From Sciurus carolinensis (taxonomy: Eukaryota; Chordata; Mammalia; Rodentia; Sciuridae): a DNA stretch of 64,000 nt. The notes under the pieces are model-generated. The model had not been told where the DNA came from and did not search any database. It worked only from the letters and a program-made list of their open reading frames with translations. Numbering within the stretch: the first letter of the stretch is position 1; the number at the start of each line of letters is the position of its first letter. A program made the position numbers and the translations under genes. This document shows positions 56,091 to 64,000 of this stretch, piece by piece. The DNA lies in assembly GCF_902686445.1 (NCBI RefSeq), contig NC_062214.1:91740738-91804737 (forward strand). Reading direction: 5' to 3'.

Positions 56091-57093
56091 AGAGTAATCG
56101 GGGCAGAGTGGTATTGGTGAATGGAATGCAGAAGAGAGCACAGATAGATCCGCACAAATATGACCCATTGTTTTTGACAAAGGCACAAGAAAAATTATGT
56201 GGAGAAAGGAGAGAATTTTCAACAAATTGTCCCGGTACAATTATGCAAAAACAACAACAAAATCTTGGTCCTTTATTCATATTCCATACCCTGTATGAAA
56301 ATTGACTCCAACTGCATCATAAACCTAAATGTTAAAACCTAAAGCTATAAAACTACTAGAAGAAAACACATGAAAAAAAAATCTTTGTGATGTTGGGTTA
56401 GACAAAAGATTTAGATACAACAATACCTGAAGCACAATCTATAAAAAGAAAAATTGATACATTAGGTTTCATTAAAATTAAAATTACCTGCTCTGCAAAT
56501 GACACTGCTATGAAAATGAAAAGACAAGTCACAAAATAGGAGAACATATTTGCAAAACATATATTTGGCCACCTATTTTCAGAATATATAAAGAACACTC
56601 AAAGCTCAATAACAACCAATCCAATTTAAAAAGTAGGCAAAAGATTTGAACAATTGGCTGGCCAAAGAACATGTACTGATGGCAATAAGCATATGAAAAT
56701 ACGCTCAGCACTAGTTATTAGAGAAATGTGAAATAAAACTACTACAAACCTACTGGGATGGCTACAACAGAAAGACAACACCAAGACCCGGGGAGGATGG
56801 GGAGCAACTGCAACTCACATTACTGGAGGCAAAATGGTGCAGCCACTTTGGAAAACCATTTGAGAGTGTCTCGTAAAGTTAAATACACATTTATCATATG
56901 ATCAGAAATCTCATATCCAGGTATTTATCCAAGAGGAATGGAAATATATTTTCACATAAAAACCCATACACAAATATAGTGATTTTATTCAAAATCATCA
57001 TATGTGGACCAATGAAAATGTCCATCAACTGTTGGATAAATAAACAAATTGTAGTATATCCAAGCAATGGAATATCACTTAGCATTAAAAAGG

Positions 57094-57125
<32 letters not shown>

Positions 57126-57165
57126 AAAACTGATGCTTACCATAACATGGAAAAACCTCAGATGC

Positions 57166-57362
57166 TGTTTTAGTCTGCTTTTTTGTTGCTGGAACTAAAA
57201 GAACTGACCAGAACAATTTTAGGGGGAAAAGTTTATTTGGAGGCTCACAGTTTCAAATGTCTTAGTTCATAGAAGGCCCACTCCATTTCATGGGGCTTGA
57301 GGTGAGGCTGAACAGCATGGTGGAAGAACATGGCAGAGGGAAGCAGCTCACATCTTCAGGAA

Positions 57363-57440
<78 letters not shown>

Positions 57441-57649
57441 TCCACTCTCCCCATACAAAATATATACCCCATAGTCATAGCCCAATTCCCACCTCCTCCA
57501 GCTACACCCTATCCCTTCAAATAATCCCATTAGGGATTAATCCACTGATTGAGTTAAGACTCTTACCACCCAATCAATTTTCCTCTGAACCTTCCTGAAT
57601 TGTCTCACATGTGAGATTTTGGGGGACACCTCACATCCAAACTATAACA
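57166..57649 (-). mobile_element. MaLR-type solo LTR with perfect TSD
   Basis: Begins TGTTTTAGTCTGC and ends AACTATAACA, the reverse complement of a 5'-TG...CA-3' LTR. The 5-bp TSD GATGC lies at 57161-57165 and 57650-57654. Reverse-strand landmarks are 'gtttggatgtgaggtgtccc', 'gtgagcctccaaataaactt' (AATAAA) and 'agcagactaaaaca'. 484 bp long, with microsatellites inside. No internal retroviral region. Confidence 0.9.
57366..57440. repeat. (AG)n-(ACAG)n compound microsatellite
   Basis: About 17 AG units followed by about 11 AGAC units, within the LTR. It produces artificial RERERE / DRQTDRQT frames. Confidence 0.95.
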
Positions 57650-57920
57650 GATGCCTTTTACTAAATGAAAGAATCCAGACTTGAATGGCAATCATCCCTA
57701 TGACTCTACCTATGTGACATTTCTGTAGAAGAGAGACCTGTAGGGAGAATAGATCAGTTGTTGACAAAGTCTAGACAGAAGGAGTTTTGGCGATAATGGA
57801 ACTGTTCTACATCTTGATTATGATGATGATTATACAAATGTATGCATTTATCAAAACTCATAGAATTGTACATCAAAAAGAATGAATTCTTCCTCAATGA
57901 AAAAAATTGATGGGGCCTCT

Positions 57921-58124
57921 GGTTTTTTTTATTTATCTATTTTTAATTTTTTTTATTTTAGATGCTGAAAGACCTTTATTTTATTCATTTGTTTATTTAT
58001 TTTTAATTTTTAAAAAATTTGTTCTAATTAGTTATTCATTCATTTTTATGTGGTTCTGAGAATGGAACCTAGTGCCTCACACATGACAGGCAAATACTCC
58101 ACCACTTAGCCACAACCCCACCCC
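57921..58124 (-). mobile_element. ID SINE with chimeric tail (antisense)
   Basis: Reverse-strand ID body at 58040-58124 (gtggttctgagaatggaacc, ccacttagccacaacccc). The long T/A-rich tail contains 'atttgttctaattagttat' (58017-58035), the 3' terminus of the younger L1 also seen at 27250-27268. TSD TGATGGGGCCTCT (57908-57920) and TGATGGAGCCTCT (58125-58137) enclose the whole unit. Confidence 0.85.
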
Positions 58125-58139
58125 TGATGGAGCCTCTTT

Positions 58140-58500
58140 GAATCGAAGAAATAATGGTAGCTCATTCTCTTTGTAAATGGCGTGATCCAAACACAGGCAT
58201 GGCTATGTAGTGGTACTTGGCCAGTGAATGGTGTTGAGCAAATTAGACTAGTAACATGACTCCCCCACTGTGAGCTGGGCAGCCTGTGCACTAATCCCCA
58301 TCGAAAAGCTGCTGGGTCAGGTTGGAGCAGGGGTGGCAAGCACAGACCAGGCCTGCCTTGTGGAGCCCACCAGGCCAGCAGCAGCCTGAGGTGCAGTGAG
58401 CCAGGACCAAGGGGAGCCAGAGTGCATTGACCTGTCACTCTGCAGGGTGGCCATACTAGACCCTAGCTGACCCCCTGCTCCACACAGCACTAGAAGCATC
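58140..58500. other. Single-copy DNA, no gene seen
   Basis: GC-richer stretch. Minus-strand frames at 58106-58499 have no recognisable domain. Confidence 0.4.
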
Positions 58501-58905
58501 CATCCATGATCGACTGACTTCGACCTCGTGGGGAGCTGGGATTCTAGGACTGCAAGGAAAAGGAAGTGGGGGTAGACCTGACTAGAAGTTCAGACTCAGG
58601 GTTAACCAATAGTGTTAGTACTTTTCCCAAACCTGATTAGCATAAATTTTAACCAATAATATTGGTACTTTTCCAACTGTTGCTTATCATAAATTCAGAC
58701 CAATAGCATTGACCCAATTGCCATGTAAACCCTAGACTAGCACACTCTAGTGACAACCCCTCTTGGGTCTCCTCTCACCCAGTGAAGTTCTATTTCTATT
58801 CACATTTGAATAAGTCCTACTCTTATACTCACTCATGCTTGTCTGTGAATTTCATTCTTTGAATTCATGAGACAAGAACCTAAAAAGAAGAAATCAGAGT
58901 CTGTA
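58501..58905 (+). mobile_element. Probable ERV LTR remnant
   Basis: U3-like part with a 47-bp CCAAT repeat, then 'cttgtctgtgaatttcattc' and 'tttgaattcatgagacaaga', a U5 pattern common in gammaretrovirus-like LTRs. Boundaries and family are not certain. No viral gene follows. Confidence 0.5.
58602..58740. repeat. 47-bp tandem repeat with CCAAT boxes
   Basis: CCAAT occurs at 58606-58610, 58653-58657 and 58700-58704, each exactly 47 bases apart, within a diverged repeat (accaatagtgttagtac and later forms). Confidence 0.85.
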
Positions 58906-58909
58906 TCAA

Positions 58910-60050
58910 CCCTGGAGGGCATGGTCTGCCATTAAGAGTTGCACTATGTTTCTCCACTGCAGAGACCTGCAGCTTATGCGCACCCCACCTGCCCCAGCAG
59001 AAGGGAGAAACTTTGATTTCATTGGCAGTTTCAAATCCAGGTCACTAGAACCCTGGGAATTTATCTGAAAAGGTAATAGATGGGACCATGCAGTTAGTTC
59101 TCACACTTCAAGGAAAATCATGTTTTACCAGTGATAAATTTACCCCAGACAGGGTGAGTAAAATCTCACTCTCTCACTTTTGGTGGAAATTCTTTTCTCT
59201 GTTGATTATATCTAATTAACAGAGAATTTTAAAAAGCCAACATGTAGCTTCTTCAAAAGAAGAAGCCCAGATTGAAAGTTATAGAAATGGTTTTTGGTGA
59301 AGTTTGTGACTGGCCAGACTAAGCCACACTTTGAGGGATATGAAGGAACACTGTTCTTTGGGAAGCTCTGAAAACCAAACACATTTTTACTTGCCAATAA
59401 AGTTGAGGGTCCTTCTATTTAACATTGGGGAATGGCCCCTCCCACCTCCACCCCAGGTCTCTTCAGGCCAGTAGGAGGTCAAAACAGACCAGCAAAAATA
59501 CAAACCCCAGAGTTATGATCAATACCAGGTGTTAGTCTCCTACCTAGAGCACCTTCTCCTTTTAGGCTAGAACACTCTTCATGTAAAGAAGTGCATTTCC
59601 AGGATTGAAACTGAGCATCTTTGTTGACAATTAGCACATCAGTTTTATGATTTTTTTATGTTTGTTCATCATAACAAAAAGAGTTAGGGTTTTGCACCAA
59701 CCAACAATGGAAGAGGTGATACCAAGCCCTGACCAAGGTGGAAAGATGTGAAAGATTATAGCAGCAACATTAGACCCACCCGTACTCTGGCCAGTTAACA
59801 CACTCTCTTTTTCTCAGCTTGTACAGAGCTCAAGGGAGCTTAGCAGGATTAGGAGTAAATATCTTGTTATTTTTAACACAGTCAAATTCTCTTATAAATC
59901 TCTCTATTGTCCCTGTCAGTAACACTTCATAAAGGGAGGTATCCAACCTGAGACATAACATACTACTCCATAGTAGGTAAAGATTTGTCTGAGGTCTTAC
60001 CCAGTAGTGGCCTACAGCCTTTGGTACGTAAAAAAGAGATGGAATGGTGG
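58910..60050. other. Single-copy DNA, no gene seen
   Basis: No repeat family confidently recognised; no exon. Confidence 0.4.
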
Positions 60051-60054
60051 GAAG

Positions 60055-60270
60055 TTTATGCACTTTGAAGTCAGACAGACTCGGATTCGAATTCTGATTC
60101 TGCCACTACAAATCTTTATCAAGTTATCTTGTTGCTTGGAACCTTAGTTTCCCTTAAAATGAGAATATTACCTAGCTCACAAATTATTGTAAAGATTAGA
60201 GATAATGACTGGAGACTTTCTGACATGGAATCTTGGGATCTCATCACCAGATGGATACACAATAAATGTT
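60055..60270 (+). repeat. MIR SINE
   Basis: 'ttgaagtcagacagactcgg', 'ggaaccttagtttcccttaa' and 'tgtaaagattagagataatg' span most of a MIR. An AT/CA-rich simple stretch follows at 60278-60330. Confidence 0.8.
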
Positions 60271-60329
60271 GGCAATGCACACACACACATACATAACATA
60301 TATGTACACATATATACATATATATTTAA

Positions 60330-61075
60330 ATTTTAATAGATAATGAGAATAAAAACTAGATGCACACTCTTTCACTTCCGAACATTTTTGAGATTGGGTG
60401 GGTGTTTTAATTGATGTCAATCAAAATTTGGCAGCAGCAAATGGAGGAGAGTTATGACATGGTCATCATTGCTGGGCTGTGGAAACTAAGCTAAATCCTT
60501 TCAAGTAGATCACAGAATTGAGGGTCGGGAGAAGCCGCTGTGGCTAATTTGTGCCTTCTTGAGGATTATCACCAGACACTGCACATTTAATGTGTCAAAA
60601 GTGTCTGGCTGACTTTCAAACTTCCAATGATATGTAATTGAATTACAGAAAAAAATGAAACATGAATTTAGCCAAATAGGAAGTATGCACAAACTCTGGC
60701 ATATTCACTGTCTTTACCAAGTATCCTTAGAAGTTCAAGTTCATGGGCATAGGCTCTAAAAATTTACATTTCTCTGGCAGTATTTCCTTCACCTGGGAAG
60801 AATATTTAGACCCTAAATGTGAAATAACTTAAAATTGATTTTATATGGTGATACTAAAGAAGAAAATAATGTGATTTAGATAAATAAATGTACACTTATT
60901 AGTTTTTTAAAATTTCATAATGTGATATGATATTTCTTTTTTTTTTTTCCTGAGAATCTATGTTAAACTGATGGTGTATCTTACAACTGATGGCATCTCA
61001 CAATATATTAAATGTGGTAATCCTAAACCTCTCCTGACCCTGACTAGTACCTCATTTGCGTATGTTGACACTATC
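60330..61075. other. AT-rich single-copy DNA, no gene seen
   Basis: Includes a T12 run at 60938-60949. No exon or clear repeat. Confidence 0.4.
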
Positions 61076-61079
61076 TGTG

Positions 61080-61667
61080 ACATTAGCTGACTAGGCTGAT
61101 TCAAAATTAGCAGTGACAGGCCAAATATATGGCCAATGACGTTCAGTCTCATTAATGATTAGGAAAATAAAAATCAAGATGGCAATAAAAGTGCTGGGAT
61201 TATAGCTCAGTGGTAGAGTGCTTGCCTAGCACATGAGGCACTGGGTTTGATCCTCAGCACCACATAAAAATAAAATAAAATAAAAGTATTGTGTCCACCT
61301 ACAACTAAAAATGTTTTTTAAAAAGACTGCAATAAAAGATCATTGTATAATCATTCCTTTGGGCAAAAAACATATATGATTGACAATACCAAGTGTTACA
61401 GAGAATATAGAGTCACATGATCTTATAGATATTCCTTGCAGGAAAGTAATGTAGTGCAACTATTTAGGAAAATAGTTTGATATTTTCCCATAAAGTTGAA
61501 CATGCACATAGGTCATGACCTAGGCATTTCATTCCTCATACAAGAGTTTCTTGCACAAGTTCACCAAAAATCATGTATGATGAAAGGGATAATTCAGTTT
61601 GCAGGTCAAATGATCACACAAATGTACTTCCTCGGGACAGCCATAGTTTTTTCATATGCAGCAGAAA
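61080..61667 (+). mobile_element. L1 3' portion, interrupted by ID elements
   Basis: 'aggccaaatatatggccaat', 'attaatgattaggaaaataa', 'tgtagtgcaactatttagga' and 'cataaagttgaacatgcaca' are sense L1 ORF2 end. One ID sits at 61192-61324 and a truncated one at 61679-61741. Confidence 0.65.
61192..61324 (+). mobile_element. ID SINE with 3' extension
   Basis: ID body (ggattatagctcagtggtag, cactgggtttgatcctcag), (aaaat)n tail, extension 'ttgtgtccacctac' at 61289-61302, A-rich end. TSD GATGGCAATAAAAG (61178-61191) and GACTGCAATAAAAG (61325-61338). Confidence 0.93.
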
Positions 61668-61678
61668 TGCTTTTTGTG

Positions 61679-61741
61679 CCTACCATGTGTGAGGTCCTGG
61701 GTTCAATTCCCAGAACCACAAAAAAAAAAAAAAAAAAAAAG
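61679..61741 (+). mobile_element. 5'-truncated ID with perfect TSD
   Basis: Only the 3' part of an ID remains (cctaccatgtgtgaggtcct, gggttcaattcccagaacc) plus an A20 tail. The 11-bp TSD TGCTTTTTGTG is perfect (61668-61678 and 61742-61752). The identical TSD and clean A-tail suggest a recent insertion. Confidence 0.93.
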
Positions 61742-61754
61742 TGCTTTTTGTGTG

Positions 61755-62800
61755 CTTCCTATTTTATCTCACAGATATTAAAAAGACATGCACTTTCAGG
61801 TTGAGATTTAATAAAATTAATAACTTTTATTGCTTTGTCAAGGTAAAATCTTCAGTGAAACTGGCAAATCTATACTGACAGCAAATGGAAGTACAGCTTA
61901 GTGCTACTGCCTGGATTCATGCTTGGGCATCCAGAGTTTTCCTCACAATTGCTTTTGCATCATCAGTGTGGAAAAGGCAAGTAATGTTATAGAATTATTA
62001 TGAAAATAGTTTTGACCTTACAGTTTCAATGTAAGGTTCACAAAGACCCACTTGGTAAACATTGCAGTGTGGAATTCCAATATATGAATATCCTACATTT
62101 TAAAAATTCTAGTGCTGGTGAACATTTGGGTAGTTTCCAGTATGAGGTTATGCCATATAGTGCATGGCAAGCATTTAAAACAAATTTTTCTCCCTGCTAC
62201 ATAAAATAATGCACTTACTCTAGTGTCTAACATACAGAGTAGTCCCAAGGGCCCCTGGAGGTCATTCAGGCCTGTGGCTGGCAGGATCCCCCAAATCTCC
62301 CATCTGGTCTGGGCAAACAGCTATTTCCCTGAGGGGGGTTTCTCAAGGAAAAAAGTTTCCATTGGGTCCTCAAGATGAGGTTTGCTCCTTTCCTTGTTGT
62401 GACCCAGGGTCAGGAAGGTGGGACATCCACCAAGGCTGAAAAGTCAGAGGGTTTTCCCTCCTGCAGAGGACTTGATTAAACCACCATATCACAAGGTTTT
62501 CAAAGACCAGCCTGGCCCTTCCAGTGCTCTGGAGGTTACCCCAGAACCCAGAGGAGAGGGTAGGAAAGGTACTCGAGTTGCTTAAATGGAGAGAGAATTT
62601 TAAATTTAATTAGGAGAGGGAATTAAAATGGAATAGACTGCTCTGCTGATTGAAAGTCCTAATTTGTATGTTTCTAACTTCAAAAGGAGCAGAAGGGCCC
62701 CCTGCACACTGCACTCTGGCTTCAGTGCCTGGCTCCTCTCTAGCTCACCCTGCAACTCCACACAGCTGAGACAGAGGGATCTAGGACGCAATGCCTGCTG
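61755..62800. other. Mostly single-copy DNA
   Basis: An antisense L1-like piece is possible at 62090-62180 (gctggtgaacatttgggtag). The rest, to 62800, shows nothing recognisable. Confidence 0.4.
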
Positions 62801-62804
62801 TCCT

Positions 62805-62990
62805 ATGGAGTGGCCTTAGACATCCACTTTTGCCCCACCAAGCCTCAGCTTCCCCATCTATAAAAGACAGACAATGGACTTTCGCCTGAAAACCTATACA
62901 TGTTTTGTAAGGCTCCAGTGAGACCATACTGGAATGAAGTGTGAAATGTAAAGAGTCGCATGGTGCAAGCTTAGCTAGTGTTATTGTTGC
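62805..62990 (+). repeat. MIR SINE
   Basis: 'caagcctcagcttccccatc', 'tataaaagacagacaatgga' and 'gtgaaatgtaaagagtcgca' follow the MIR order. Confidence 0.65.
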
Positions 62991-64000
62991 TCACTGCCTG
63001 GGAGGTGGCAAGTGGAGCATGCTCAGCTGGCAGGAAATGAGGGCTGCAGGGGCCTGGCAGTGGCCTGTGATTCCAGACGGTGGGTCCTGTAGCCAGGTGT
63101 CTGCGTGAGCGAATTCCGGCCTACCTGCTAGTGTGGATGCTTACATTCTGCAAAAAGGGGTCTGAGTGGATAGCCGTGGGCACCCCCAATTTCAGGACCA
63201 GACATCCCTTCCATCCATCTTGGAGCTGGGAAGCAGAATAAAGGAGCAGAGACTGAGGCTGGTACAGAATGGGGGGCTGCTGTGAAGCTGCCTTGAGTGT
63301 TTGTGATGGGGAGACCGCAGCCCTCCTTCTCCCTGTTTGGCTGGGTAAAACTGAGCTTCTGTGCCTTTAAAACTGTTTGACATCTTTGAGATTGGAAACA
63401 GAGCTCCCCAGCGGATGGCCAGCAGTAGCTGTGGAATGCTGTTCTAATATAAAACTCGCTCTCGGTGGATCTAAGTGGATACGCCCACTGTCAGCCTTGC
63501 AGCTAAATCACCTATTATGGTCCTGGGAAAGGCCCCAGATCCTCTGGGCTGATCCTCACCCTGTGGGTTCTGGAGAATAGGGTTATTTTCCTTCTCAGGC
63601 TATGTAGACCCTTTTCCCACCCTCAGGCGACCAGCTGACTCTGAGATTCCAGGCTGGATCCAGGACTGAGCTCAGAGCTGGGGAGGGAGTCACCAGTGTT
63701 GTGCTCTAAGGCCTGTTCTAGACCAGCCCCGCAGGGAGTGCCTTTCCCAGCACTCAGCATCAGCAGATGGCGAAGCCCAGACTGGCAGCCAGTGCTGCAC
63801 TCTGCTCTTCTTTCCACTACTCCAGGTTGCCTCCCTCCCCAAGATCATGATATCAGGGTCCTGTGCCCATTTTGCATGTTCACAGAGGGAGGTTAAGACT
63901 GAACACTTCAATTTCTCTTCTTGGCCAGGAATCTCCCTGATGGGAAGGTAACTTCTTCCCACCCATGTTCCCCCTTTCAGTCTGAGGACCCTCCAGCTAC
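62990..64000. other. GC-richer single-copy DNA, no gene seen
   Basis: Opposing frames at 63623-63962 (-) and 63696-63896 (+) overlap and lack domains. No repeat is recognised. Confidence 0.4.

Larger units (their letters stand above)
55058..57907 (+). mobile_element. L1 ORF2 3' half and 3' UTR, host of two LTRs
   Basis: Sense L1 text in order: 'gcaagaagaataagatgcat', 'gtctccatttgcagatttca', 'aattccaatcaaaattccag', 'gtttttgacaaaggcacaag', 'ctggccaaagaacatgtact', 'catatgatcagaaatctcat', 'aatggaatatcacttagcat' and 3' UTR to about 57907. Insertions at 55676-56090 and 57166-57649 split it. Internal mononucleotide growth: T32 at 55514-55545 and an A-rich run at 57084-57129. Frames are broken. Confidence 0.85.

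Noticed and set aside
57290..57598. Frame with RERERE and DRQTDRQT repeats
   Set aside because: It is the (AG)n-(ACAG)n tract inside a MaLR LTR, not an RS/RE-type protein.
58640..58705. CRISPR-like spaced repeats
   Set aside because: The 47-bp unit is a diverged tandem repeat without distinct spacers, in a mammalian LTR-like context.

Overview
This window is nuclear DNA from a mammal, almost certainly a rodent of the squirrel group (Sciuridae or a close relative). The main evidence is its SINEs. At least eleven copies are dimers of a 7SL-derived B1 half followed by a diverged tRNA-Ala-like ID half (the B1-dID type), and about ten more are free-standing ID elements. Older mammalian repeats (MIR, L2, old L1, MLT/MaLR LTRs, MER5-like and Tigger DNA transposons) fill much of the rest. 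There is no bacterial, plasmid or viral gene organisation. Repeat names are assigned from memory of consensus sequences, so subfamily names are tentative and most boundaries are approximate. Boundaries are firm where target-site duplications (TSDs) are quoted.

I find no functional host gene and no exon I can defend. Short reading frames are plentiful, but they are either inside repeats or look like chance. The one recognisable protein-coding homology is a processed pseudogene of tubulin-folding cofactor A (TBCA, minus strand, coding part 44351-44677). It is full length but has lost its start codon, and it sits inside an old L1. The window therefore looks intergenic or intronic.

Layout. 1-9 kb: single-copy DNA with L2 pieces, a MER5-like element and three B1-dID SINEs. 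9-10 kb: an AT-rich microsatellite, ID and B1-dID SINEs, MIR and an L1 3' end. 12-14.4 kb: overlapping L1 pieces with a (CA)n tract. 15-20.5 kb: SINEs, L2, an L1 5' region, and an MLT1-type LTR inserted in an L1 with a 5-bp TSD. 21-26 kb: MIR, ID, a (CT)n tract and a near-identical 144-bp direct duplication (23468-23611 and 24526-24669). 27.2-27.8 kb: a younger L1 with an inverted 5' part. 28-42 kb: mostly single-copy sequence with MIR, L2, two Tigger-like elements and a strong CTCF-like motif at 34171-34186. 42.7-46 kb: a stack of nested insertions (L1, MLT1 LTR, TBCA retrocopy, Tigger7-like element, second L1). 46-54 kb: SINEs, L2, MIR and LTR remnants. 55-58.1 kb: an L1 interrupted by two LTRs, followed by an unusual ID insertion. 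58.5-64 kb: an LTR-like block with a 47-bp CCAAT repeat, an L1 interrupted by two ID elements, MIR, and single-copy sequence.

The elements do not form a pathway. The links between them are historical: L1 reverse transcription explains the SINEs and the TBCA copy, and the nesting gives the order of insertion. I did not find a novel multi-gene system. The most unusual items are the 144-bp duplication, a tail-less ID fragment with a TSD, an ID insertion whose tail contains an L1 3' terminus, and the inverted L1.
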